In this document: in pieces, positions 38,094-46,558 of the stretch
Layout: each line of letters starts with the position of its first letter
How positions within the stretch are numbered: the first letter of the stretch is position 1
Source of the DNA: Sessilibacter corallicola
Lineage (GTDB): Bacteria > Pseudomonadota > Gammaproteobacteria > Pseudomonadales > Cellvibrionaceae
DNA length: 64,000 bases
NCBI RefSeq assembly: GCF_021290925.1
Contig: NZ_JAJSLX010000002.1
Coordinates: forward strand, 1,484,235-1,548,234
Direction: 5' to 3'
Notes under the pieces: generated by a model
Database searches by the model: none
What the model saw: only the letters and a program-made list of their open reading frames with translations
What the model was told of the DNA's origin: nothing
Position numbers and translations under genes: made by a program

Positions 38094-41006
38094 ATGAAGT
38101 TTGAACTGCCTGAAGAGCATGGTTTATCAGATCTTGCGTTAGAACACTTGGTTTTTAAAGAAGATGAACAGCATTCACTCAGTGATGCGCAATTTGCAGC
38201 ATTAGAAGCAGGTGTAGGGCGTGGAGAAAGTGTTTTAACAGTATCGCCAACATCAACCGGAAAGACGCAAATTGCGCTTTGGGGGTTGGCTAATGGGGTT
38301 GAAACGGGGTGCTTTACTGTATATTTGGTAACTCATAGGGCTCTGGCAAAACAAAAGTTTGAAGATTTTAAGTCTCTCTTGCTACCTACTTTACTGAAAG
38401 GTGATAAATCGTCACTTGTTATAGCCACAGGGGACTATGTGGAGGATGCCGAAGGAAACCTGCCTAGAGACCCCTTAAGTTCACGAGTATTAGTTGCAAC
38501 TTACGAAAAATATCTAGCTTTACTTTCTGCATCTGGTATTCCAACAGATATGACAAACACTGTAGTTGTTTGCGATGAAATTCAATTATTAGGCGACTTA
38601 CACAGGGGACAAAACGTTGAGGTATTGCTCACGCTACTTAAAAACGCGGGATGGAAGCAATTTGTAGGCTTATCTGCTGTTTTGGAAGAAAAAGACTCTG
38701 CTATGTTAGCCAACTGGTTAGATGTATCTCTAGTAGTGTCACATACAAGAGAAAAACACCTAAGTTACGAATGTTGGGACTCCAATGGAATAGGGGTCTG
38801 TAATACAGCCAACCCGGATGAAATAATTGAGAACATTCCGCTACCGGTAGGGGCTGATTTATCACCACTATCGACGGTTGCTACGTTACTCAAAGAACCT
38901 TCCCCGCCTGTCCCCATAATAGTTTTTTGTATGAAAAAACAGGATACATATGATTTAGCGAAGTCATTTGTGGATAATTACTTGAGTCCACCTCAAGGAC
39001 AACTTTCATTAGCATTTGAAGACTTTCCTGAAACATCTGCAAGCCAATTTCTTTCACAAGTTATCGAACACCGCGTGGGCTCTCACAGTGCTGATTTAAC
39101 TGATGAAGAGAGAGAAGTTGTAGAACGTCGCTTAATAGAAAATAAGTTAGATGTTGTTTTTGCTACGTCAACATTAGCAGCAGGTGTTAATTTTCCTCTC
39201 GGTGCAGCTGTTTTTTCGGACTGGAAACGGTGGAACGCTAATATGCGCCAATATGTTCCTATAGACCAAGCAGAGTTTCACAATATGTCTGGCCGTGTTG
39301 GTAGGATGGGGTTTGAGCATGATATGGGTCGAGTGATATTTTTTTCCCGAAGCCCAGGGGATACTTTTGCCGCTAGACAGTATTTGAATTTAGGGGGGCT
39401 ACCTTCTTTAGAAAGCAGAATTACACCATCAAGATTTGAGCAATTATCATTACAATTAATTGCTTCTGGGCTTTGCACCTCTAGAGATAGTTTAATCCAC
39501 TTAATCTGCTCTACGTTAAGCGGATTAAGGGAGCAAGATAACAATAACGCAAACTTTTCTACTTGGCCTGGAACTCTGCAAGTTGCGGTTAGTTCGTTGT
39601 GCCAAAAAGGACTTTTGCTTGAAACATCTGGCGGCAATGTAATTGCGACCCCTCTTGGAAAAGCAATAGCATTCAGTGGTTTATTGCCTGACACTGGTAT
39701 TAATTTATTAAACTATTGCATTCAAAAAGTTCAAGTTCTCACTACTTGCTTATCTAATGATGAGCAAAGTAGGGATGAGAATAAATTTACGTTTTTGATT
39801 GTATCTTCTTGTTTTGCCAGCCCGGAATTTAAGGCTTTTAATGGTCAGCAGCCTACTCGGTTTTTACCGTGGCCTTTGGAAACTCAAGCCATCATTGATC
39901 CTTCTGCTCATGTTGATGATTTATATGAGAGTATTTGGCAGGCCGATGTGTCTCCAACAAATGGTGCCAAGTTAACACTAGACTGGATTTCTGGTACAGA
40001 ATTGAGAGCCTTAGAAGGCAGTTTGCCTAGTTTAACCGCCGGAATGCTAAACGAAATGTTTAGGAATTTAGTCTGGGCTATGCAAGGGCTTTCATCAATC
40101 ATAATGTCAGCAACAGATTCTAGAGTACCCGTTCTTAACAGACCGCTAGCACTTAGGAATGACGAACAACTTTTAAAACAACTACGTCAATTACCAAGGG
40201 CAATTCGCCGATTAAGTTACAGAATTGGCGAAGGGCTGCCTGACGACATTCTTTGGATGACATCTTTATCTAAAATTGAAAATGTACAAAATTTTAGATT
40301 AAGTCGTATAGAAATACTTGCCTTACGAAACCTTGGTTATCATTCGCCTGAGCAATTAATGCTTGGAACGCCAGAAGCCGATCAAGTTCGTTTGACGGCA
40401 TTTCAAAAAGTAAAGCCAATTCCACATAATAAGGCAAATTGGTTGCGAGATGCGTGTCGTAATTGGAAGGTAAGTCAAAGACAAAAGGCATCCGAAAGAC
40501 AAATTGAAAGAGCGAGCAGGTATTCATTAAATCAACTATTTCATAATTATTATGACAAAAAGGGGGATGAGTTTGAGGTTGCGTTCGAAGAGTTGTTAAC
40601 AACTCTTGGTATTCAGTTTGAAAAACTGGACGACAAAACTAAGACTGGTGCGCCCGACTATCTTTTGAAACTGCTTAATTCTCCCGAGATTGTTATGGAG
40701 TTAAAGTCAAAACAAGGAGGTAAACTGGTTGATTATAATAGTTCTACAGAAGTGTTGGCTGCATCGGAAATTCATGGTTACGGACAATCCTTTTGCTCAA
40801 CCTTATGTCATCCCGGTGTAGACCCCAGCGTGCCACCGATAATAATAGCGTGTGAACGACTAAGTGTTGTAGAAAGCCATGATTTAGGTGAAGCGCTGCT
40901 TCGTGTAGGAGTGGGAATTTTAACGCAAGAGCAGCTGTGGCAATGGTTAACTACACCCGGTCAGGCATTAACTGATGATATCCCATATAGGGATTATAGT
41001 AATTAA
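38094..41006 (+). CDS. Ski2-like DEAD/DEAH helicase with C-terminal PD-(D/E)xK nuclease
   Basis: A 970-residue superfamily 2 helicase. Motif I is SPTSTGKT (51-58), motif II is DEIQ (161-164), motif III is the SAV of FVGLSAVLEE, motif V is ATSTLAAGVNFPLGA and motif VI is SGRVGRMG, the arrangement of Ski2/Hel308-type enzymes. A winged-helix-like and helical middle part follows. The C-terminus from about 820 is a restriction-endonuclease-like domain: GDEFEVAFEELLTTLG, then APDY with Asp855 and MELKSK with Glu869-x-Lys871. The gene is AT-rich. With the upstream ATPase-nuclease it forms the core of the putative defence pair. No methyltransferase is nearby. Confidence 0.78.
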   Translation: MKFELPEEHGLSDLALEHLVFKEDEQHSLSDAQFAALEAGVGRGESVLTVSPTSTGKTQIALWGLANGVETGCFTVYLVTHRALAKQKFEDFKSLLLPTLLKGDKSSLVIATGDYVEDAEGNLPRDPLSSRVLVATYEKYLALLSASGIPTDMTNTVVVCDEIQLLGDLHRGQNVEVLLTLLKNAGWKQFVGLSAVLEEKDSAMLANWLDVSLVVSHTREKHLSYECWDSNGIGVCNTANPDEIIENIPLPVGADLSPLSTVATLLKEPSPPVPIIVFCMKKQDTYDLAKSFVDNYLSPPQGQLSLAFEDFPETSASQFLSQVIEHRVGSHSADLTDEEREVVERRLIENKLDVVFATSTLAAGVNFPLGAAVFSDWKRWNANMRQYVPIDQAEFHNMSGRVGRMGFEHDMGRVIFFSRSPGDTFAARQYLNLGGLPSLESRITPSRFEQLSLQLIASGLCTSRDSLIHLICSTLSGLREQDNNNANFSTWPGTLQVAVSSLCQKGLLLETSGGNVIATPLGKAIAFSGLLPDTGINLLNYCIQKVQVLTTCLSNDEQSRDENKFTFLIVSSCFASPEFKAFNGQQPTRFLPWPLETQAIIDPSAHVDDLYESIWQADVSPTNGAKLTLDWISGTELRALEGSLPSLTAGMLNEMFRNLVWAMQGLSSIIMSATDSRVPVLNRPLALRNDEQLLKQLRQLPRAIRRLSYRIGEGLPDDILWMTSLSKIENVQNFRLSRIEILALRNLGYHSPEQLMLGTPEADQVRLTAFQKVKPIPHNKANWLRDACRNWKVSQRQKASERQIERASRYSLNQLFHNYYDKKGDEFEVAFEELLTTLGIQFEKLDDKTKTGAPDYLLKLLNSPEIVMELKSKQGGKLVDYNSSTEVLAASEIHGYGQSFCSTLCHPGVDPSVPPIIIACERLSVVESHDLGEALLRVGVGILTQEQLWQWLTTPGQALTDDIPYRDYSN

Positions 41007-41685
41007 ATACAGTTCGTGTTACACGAGTTTCGCACTCTTTAAATGTTTGTTCTATTGTAATAGTTTATATGGTACGAGCGTACGGACTACTTAATTGAAA
41101 TTGAATTAGCCTAGACTTAATTTCACAGTAAACGTCCTATCAAGTCTGAAGCAGTGGATAAATTTTGGCATCAAATTCTTAACTAACTTACTTCGTTTTT
41201 CTTTCAGAGAGTCAAGGGTAAGTAGCGCTCCGAAGGAGTTTATCCCTGAGTCACTGAAATAAGATTGAGATGCTGAATTTGGAAATTCGATGTCTAATGC
41301 CGATTGGTTCGGACAGTGTCTGATTGGTCGGATGTGAGCCGATATAACTTAAGACCAAAAGATAAGCTGTATCTGTCTTCGATTTTAGCAAATCTATTGA
41401 ATTGAATCCCAATTGTTAAATGTGCTAAAGCTAATGAAAAGTGTGGAAGTAAAGTGGGAGAAGGTAAGAGTAGAGCAATGGCCTATTTACTTTAAAAAGC
41501 TGTCCAATCCAAGCATGCCTAGCTTCTCGTTTTAAAATGTTCTTCTATATTTAAGTTAAAAAATCAATTTCATCTTGACCGTTTAGCTGGATATTGACTT
41601 TGCTTCTATTAATATTTGAACTCTTGGTGAAGGGTTGTTAGTGGTCAGTGTGTTTTTGATCTCGTAACGTTTTATAAGAGAGTGT
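41007..41685. other. Spacer downstream of the helicase-nuclease gene
   Basis: I see no gene, strong hairpin or recognisable element in these 679 bases. The composition is AT-rich, like the neighbouring island genes. AAGAGAG at the end is a ribosome binding site for the next small gene. Confidence 0.4.
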
Positions 41686-41901
41686 ATGAGTAATAGGTAT
41701 CTTTGGTTGGTCTTAGGAATATTTTTTGGTTATCTGGCAGTTCAAGCTTTGTTCACCGGCGAGAGTGTAGGTTTTGGTTCTAGTAATACGGCAGGAAGAG
41801 ATATTTCATACACCGAAAACTCTATTGAATTTACTCTTATGACTGTGTTTGAGATTTGTACATCAATTGATTTTCTAAAGAGCTTCTTGAGTTCCAAATA
41901 A
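41686..41901 (+). CDS. Small single-span membrane protein, unknown
   Basis: A 71-residue protein with one clear N-terminal hydrophobic segment (residues 5-23, YLWLVLGIFFGYLAVQALF) and a polar C-terminal part. AAGAGAG lies about 7 nt before the ATG, which supports expression. I recognise no family. It is followed after 14 nt by another small membrane protein on the same strand, so the two probably form a pair. Confidence 0.5.
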   Translation: MSNRYLWLVLGIFFGYLAVQALFTGESVGFGSSNTAGRDISYTENSIEFTLMTVFEICTSIDFLKSFLSSK

Positions 41902-41915
41902 AAGCTTAAATTATC

Positions 41916-42401
41916 ATGGAAATATTTTTAGAATGGGTTTGGGATAGACATCATAATATCTTGAGTTGGTATGTCCGGCCGTTATTTATTTTTCCCTTTT
42001 GTTATTTTGCGTATAAACGAAAGTTAAACTATCTATTGCTAGTGCTGATAATTTTCCCAACGACGTTATTCTGGTTTCCAGCACCAGAAGAACCTTCTCA
42101 GAAGGTGCTTGAGTATTTATCTTGGGAGCGTGAATTTCTCACTCAAGGCATATTATGGCAAAAGATATTGCTGTTGTTTTTAGTAATATTATTTCTTTTT
42201 CTGCTGGCGCTTTCGTTTTGGAAACGTAGTCTACTTTACGGGGCTGTCGTTTTAAATATTGGCACTTTGCTTAAGGTGGTTTGGAGTATATATTTTGGTG
42301 GCAGTATAGGTAATGCCGCGATATTGCCCTCAATAATCACTCTGTTAATATGTAATACTGCTTTTTGGATAATATACCGATATAAAATTAAAACTGCTTA
42401 G
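41916..42401 (+). CDS. Small polytopic membrane protein, unknown
   Basis: A 161-residue protein with about five hydrophobic segments (around 20-33, 36-53, 82-101, 104-122 and 131-152). The motif FPAPEEPSQKVLEYLSWEREFL lies in the loop after the second segment and may be diagnostic of an orphan family. It probably shares a transcript with the 71-residue gene. A link with the upstream nuclease pair cannot be shown; a spacer of 679 bases lies between. Confidence 0.55.
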   Translation: MEIFLEWVWDRHHNILSWYVRPLFIFPFCYFAYKRKLNYLLLVLIIFPTTLFWFPAPEEPSQKVLEYLSWEREFLTQGILWQKILLLFLVILFLFLLALSFWKRSLLYGAVVLNIGTLLKVVWSIYFGGSIGNAAILPSIITLLICNTAFWIIYRYKIKTA

Positions 42402-42722
42402 CAAATAATTGTGTCGTGAATATAAGGTTGTAATGATTCATGTTTTTTTATCGTAAATTAATATGTTTTTGGTTTTTTGTTTTCAGGTCTTGGTGTGAAT
42501 AGCTTGATAGCTCATAAGATTTGATAAGTAATCAGAGTAAACTTGGTGGACAAGTGGTGGCAATTGAGAATATAATGCGCTGGATTCTTAGAGCATTATA
42601 TTCTCATAATAACAATACTGATGTTAAAGGAGAGACACTGATCCGTATCGTCTCCTGCGATGTTTGTTGAATTGCAGTGGCGGTAACGGCGTATTCCGCT
42701 CATTAATCACTGGAGGTCAATA
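42402..42722. other. Spacer with a long hairpin before the LysE-type gene
   Basis: A 17-bp inverted repeat with one mismatch (42565-42581 and 42590-42606; arms begin TGAGAATATAATGC and end GCATTATATTCTCA) encloses an 8-nt loop. No T-tract follows, so it is not a standard terminator. Otherwise I see no gene. Confidence 0.5.
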
Positions 42723-43361
42723 TTGGATATCGATAACATTTTAGCTTTTATCGCAGTAGCAACTCTTCTCGTAATTTCCCCTGGGCCAAACGGGCTTCTC
42801 ATCACCAAAACTGTTCCTATCCTGGGCCGAAAAGCCGGCTTTGCCAATATTGCTGGGTTTGTCGCAGCTTTTTATGTTCACGGCACACTGTCTATTTTTG
42901 GTATCTCTTTACTATTGGTCCAATCGGCGCAAGCGTTTTTTATCTTTAAGTTGGTCGGTGCCGCGTACTTAATTTGGGTTGGTGTTAAAACACTGATCAA
43001 TAATTTTAAATCTGAGCCTGTTAATCAACCCTGTACCGTGCATGATCGCAAGAAAACGGTATCCATTTATGGAGCGTTTATTGAAGGATTCCTGACGAAT
43101 GTTTTGAATCCGAAAGTATCTATGTTTTATTTGGCCGCTTTCCCGCAATTTATCTCTGCGGATCAAAGTCCAGTAAGTGCTTATTTATTGGTTGCGTCAC
43201 ATGCGCTGGTAAATGTAGTTTGGTTCTCGTTGATGATTGTGATGCTTTCAAAAGTAAAAAGTATTTCTAATACGGCGCGTTTTAAAAAGTGGCTAAACAG
43301 TGTTACTGGTGTGGTATTTATTGGGTTTGGAGCTAAATTGGCGCTTTTAGAAAGTAAATAA
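42723..43361 (+). CDS. LysE/RhtB family amino acid exporter
   Basis: A 212-residue inner-membrane exporter of the LysE/RhtB type with about six membrane segments. ISPGPNGLLITKT near residue 19 is the family signature, and EGFLTNVLNPKVSMFYLAAFPQF is the second conserved block. Substrates of such proteins are amino acids such as homoserine, threonine or lysine; which one is not evident. The start is TTG at 42723, supported by GGAGG six bases upstream. Confidence 0.9.
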   Translation: MDIDNILAFIAVATLLVISPGPNGLLITKTVPILGRKAGFANIAGFVAAFYVHGTLSIFGISLLLVQSAQAFFIFKLVGAAYLIWVGVKTLINNFKSEPVNQPCTVHDRKKTVSIYGAFIEGFLTNVLNPKVSMFYLAAFPQFISADQSPVSAYLLVASHALVNVVWFSLMIVMLSKVKSISNTARFKKWLNSVTGVVFIGFGAKLALLESK

Positions 43362-43496
43362 AATAGGTCAATAAGGTGCAGAATTCACCAAAGATTGAAA
43401 ACTATAGCCGTTAAACAGCTATGAAGAAACACAGCACGATTTTTTATCGAAAGGTTGTAGTTTAATCTGTTACTAGACTGGCCTGTAAAAATTACG

Positions 43497-45593
43497 TTAG
43501 TTCGTTTCATAGCGTGAATAGGGTCGGAACTCTCTTAACGAAGATAAACTCGCAACATCACTGATTATGTTATCAGCAATTATCTCAATAACTGTCCCTG
43601 GGCGAAAAATGCTTTTAACTCCCGCATCTTTAAGTAGTTGATCGTCTTCGTGAGGAATAATGCCTCCGACGAATAGGGGCAGGTTGTCTTGGGTAAAGCT
43701 TGCGTTCGTAACGAGCTTGTTCGCAACGTTGCTAACAAGCTCTACGTGAGAGCCAGATAGCATAGAAATACCTAAGGCGCAGTAGTTGTCTTTTAAAAAT
43801 AGCGCTACGATATCTTCAGGCGTTAAAAATAACGGGGTTAGGGTAACCTCAAAGCCAATATCAGAAAGTCCAGCGGCGACGGTTTTTATACCTCTGTCGT
43901 GCCCGTCAAGGCCGAGTTTGCACAGCAGTATTTTTGGTTTTTTACTGTGGTGTTTTCTAACGGCTGATACTTTTTTCTTTACTCTGTGCCATTCGCTTTC
44001 GTTACTTCTGAAATCACCGTATTGATTAGCACTGAACGAAACTGTTGGGTTGTATCTTGGCCAAACTTTCAATAATGCATTGGTGCATTCACCAATGGTC
44101 GCTCGCGCTCTAATGGCTTCCATGGTTAATGCAAGTAAATTGCGAGTTCCTCTTTGGGCAGCTTGGGTTAATTCATTCAGCGCAAACGTTACCTGTTTAT
44201 CACTACGTTTTAGCTTTAGTGCTTCAATGCTCTTTTGCTGATTTTGGATAATTGCTTTGTTATCGATTTTTCTGATGTTTGTTGGTTTGTAATCAGACTG
44301 ATAGCGGTTTACCCCAATAAACGGCTTGCGGTTGGCGTCTATGTCGGCTTGTGTTTGCAAGGCTTGTTGATGAATAATTTGATGAATCCAACCGGACTCT
44401 AATGCCTTAATAACGCCGCCGTTATCTTCAATCAGTGTTAACCATTGTTGGGTTTGATTGATAATTTGTTGAGTTCTCGACTCCATAAAATAAGAACCGC
44501 CCCACGGATCGACTATATTGGTGATGCCGGTTTCTTCTTGAAGAATTAATTGCGTGTTGAGGGCAAGCCTCGCGGATTCTTCGGTGGGAATAGACAGCGC
44601 TTCGTCGAAGGCATTGGTGTGCAAGGATTGAGTACCGCCAAAAATAGCGGACATTGCTTCTATGGTTGTGCGAATTAAATTGTTGTGCGGCTCTTGCTCA
44701 GCCAGTGACCAACCCGAGGTTTGGCAATGAATTTTCATTCGCGCGGCTTTTGCGTTGCCGCCACGTTGAATCACTTCATTACTCCATAACACTCTGGCTG
44801 CGCGCAGTTTTGCGATTTCATCAAAGAAATTCATGCCCACGCCAAAAAAGAAACTGAGCCGGTGGCAGAAGGTATTTAAATCTAGGTTACGCGCTTGTGC
44901 GTTGTCTAAATAAATTTTTGCGTTGGCCAGTGTTAACGCCAATTCTAATGAGGGTTCCGCGCCTGCTTCTTGAAAATGATAGCCCGAGATAGATTGGCTA
45001 TTAAATGAGGGCGCGTTATGGGACAGGTATTCGATGATATCGGTAGAGATTTTTAAAGACGGTGTCGGGGCGTGAATCCAGGTATTGCGAACCATGAATT
45101 CTTTTAAAATATCATTTTGTATCGTGCCTTTTAAATCACCAATATTAAAACCGTTTTCCTGTGCAGCCACCAAAAATGCGGCAAGCACGGGTAAAATAGC
45201 GCCGTTCATGGTCATAGAGACTGAAACGTCGTTCAGGTTGATTCCCTCAAACAGTCGCTTCATGTCGTCGACGCTGTCGATGGCGACGCCTGTTTTGCCC
45301 ACTTCTGCGATGGCTCGACTGTCGGTTGAGTCAAACCCTAAGTGCGTGGGCAAATCAAACGCGACGGATAAACCGCTGGCGCCTTCAGATAAGGATTTTT
45401 TAAACGCGCGATTGGTTTCTTCTGCGCTACCAAACCCGGTGTATTGCCGTATCGTCCACGGTTTTCCTGTATACATAGATTCATAAGCACCGCGCAGATA
45501 AGGAGCGACACCGGGTTTGGAGTCTAAATTTTCAAGTCCCGATAAATCGGATTGAGTAAAAAGCGACTGTTGGTTTCGGTATTGATCTTTCAT
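43497..45593 (-). CDS. Methylmalonyl-CoA mutase, large subunit with B12 domain
   Basis: An adenosylcobalamin-dependent mutase of about 698 residues. The TIM barrel carries PWTIRQYTGF, whose tyrosine is the determinant of methylmalonyl-CoA over isobutyryl-CoA, and FMVRNTWI, whose arginine binds the substrate carboxylate. SGYHFQEAGA holds the catalytic histidine. The C-terminal cobalamin domain has GLDGHDRGIK (DxHxxG). It interconverts succinyl-CoA and methylmalonyl-CoA. No small subunit, epimerase or MeaB chaperone is nearby. It lies last in the Nit1C operon. An ATG at 45632, overlapping the upstream gene by 29 nt, is an alternative start. Confidence 0.88.
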   Translation of the reverse strand: MKDQYRNQQSLFTQSDLSGLENLDSKPGVAPYLRGAYESMYTGKPWTIRQYTGFGSAEETNRAFKKSLSEGASGLSVAFDLPTHLGFDSTDSRAIAEVGKTGVAIDSVDDMKRLFEGINLNDVSVSMTMNGAILPVLAAFLVAAQENGFNIGDLKGTIQNDILKEFMVRNTWIHAPTPSLKISTDIIEYLSHNAPSFNSQSISGYHFQEAGAEPSLELALTLANAKIYLDNAQARNLDLNTFCHRLSFFFGVGMNFFDEIAKLRAARVLWSNEVIQRGGNAKAARMKIHCQTSGWSLAEQEPHNNLIRTTIEAMSAIFGGTQSLHTNAFDEALSIPTEESARLALNTQLILQEETGITNIVDPWGGSYFMESRTQQIINQTQQWLTLIEDNGGVIKALESGWIHQIIHQQALQTQADIDANRKPFIGVNRYQSDYKPTNIRKIDNKAIIQNQQKSIEALKLKRSDKQVTFALNELTQAAQRGTRNLLALTMEAIRARATIGECTNALLKVWPRYNPTVSFSANQYGDFRSNESEWHRVKKKVSAVRKHHSKKPKILLCKLGLDGHDRGIKTVAAGLSDIGFEVTLTPLFLTPEDIVALFLKDNYCALGISMLSGSHVELVSNVANKLVTNASFTQDNLPLFVGGIIPHEDDQLLKDAGVKSIFRPGTVIEIIADNIISDVASLSSLREFRPYSRYETN

Positions 45594-45603
45594 GAATTCA
45601 GAC

Positions 45604-46548
45604 TTAATTTGTCCAACGGTAGTGGTGCGCATCCACTTGCTGTTTTTGCGTTAAAATATCTGCTATACGGTCGCCGTCGGATTCGCGGTAAACAGACATT
45701 TTTGTGGTTTTTGTTCCGCTATTTTCAAAACCTTCTACCAACGCGTAGGTTAATGTGTCACCCAGGTTGATATTTTTGTAATAAGAAACTTGCCTGTTGT
45801 GCGTGAGCCAAAGTTGGTTTCTTTCATGCTTATTCTGTAAATTTAGGTAATACCATTCCGCTTGATCGGCAATTCTCTGAAAGTTTGCAAAATACAAAAA
45901 ATCCGCCCCATTGAAGTCTGAATGTGGACAAGGCTGGTAACGATAAGATTGACGTTGATAAGGTTGATGTCGATAAGGATAGGGCGTGTCTTTGTTTTTT
46001 TCAGATGTAGAGTTAAATGATAACTCGCACCAAGACGTTAACGAATTGACTTTTAGTGACTTTGATAATTGCAGTAATTCATGAATGCGATTATTTAGAG
46101 CTGGGTTGGATTCTGAAATGGCTTGGTTATTGTCGCTCGTATTAACTCGGTAAACGCTTTGATTGTTGCCAGATTCCTTTCTGGAAACCAGTGTTGATAT
46201 TAACTCTACTTCTGCAATTAGAGCGTTATCTTTTTTAATTTTTTGAACACTGTAAAATTTTGATCGTCCTGCTTTTACCAACTCGGTGGAAATTTCAAAC
46301 GTGTCGTTTTCTTGTATGCACTGTAATTTAGCGTTTGAAATTGTCGCACTGATAAACGCTGCATAAACCGTTGCGTTGTTTTCAGATTGAAATAATTCAC
46401 CCGAAAAACTGGGTAGGTTGAGGTTAAAATGGTTAGCAAGTGCCATCCAGTGCTGATGGCCGCATTCCTTTAGCAGCCAGTTTTCACTTAAACCACACAG
46501 TGAAAGATTAGTCATTGATGCTAGATATGTTGCTTTCTTGCTAACCAT
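45604..46548 (-). CDS. LnmK / Pnap_2097-like double-hotdog protein
   Basis: A ~314-residue protein with two related halves. The start, LSLCGLSENWLLKECGHQHW, and the second-half motif FNGADFLYFANFQRIADQAEW are what I know from the LnmK and Pnap_2097 families. LnmK of leinamycin synthesis is a bifunctional acyltransferase/decarboxylase that turns methylmalonyl-CoA into propionyl-acyl carrier protein. A mutase making methylmalonyl-CoA lies next to it in the same operon, which fits. No carrier protein or polyketide synthase is in the window. A low-complexity linker rich in Tyr, Gln and Arg separates the halves (about 195-215). An ATG at 46515 is an alternative start. Confidence 0.65.
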   Translation of the reverse strand: MVSKKATYLASMTNLSLCGLSENWLLKECGHQHWMALANHFNLNLPSFSGELFQSENNATVYAAFISATISNAKLQCIQENDTFEISTELVKAGRSKFYSVQKIKKDNALIAEVELISTLVSRKESGNNQSVYRVNTSDNNQAISESNPALNNRIHELLQLSKSLKVNSLTSWCELSFNSTSEKNKDTPYPYRHQPYQRQSYRYQPCPHSDFNGADFLYFANFQRIADQAEWYYLNLQNKHERNQLWLTHNRQVSYYKNINLGDTLTYALVEGFENSGTKTTKMSVYRESDGDRIADILTQKQQVDAHHYRWTN

Positions 46549-46558
46549 AATAAACCGT

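Noticed and set aside
35578-41006. Known Hachiman (HamA/HamB) or Gabija system
   Set aside because: The partner is a Sll1717-like ATPase with a PD-(D/E)xK domain, not a DUF1837 protein, and there is no TOPRIM or UvrD-type gene, so neither definition is met.
43497-45593. Isobutyryl-CoA or ethylmalonyl-CoA mutase instead of methylmalonyl-CoA mutase
   Set aside because: The tyrosine in TIRQYTGF and the arginine in FMVRNT are those of methylmalonyl-CoA mutase; isobutyryl-CoA mutases carry Phe and Gln there.
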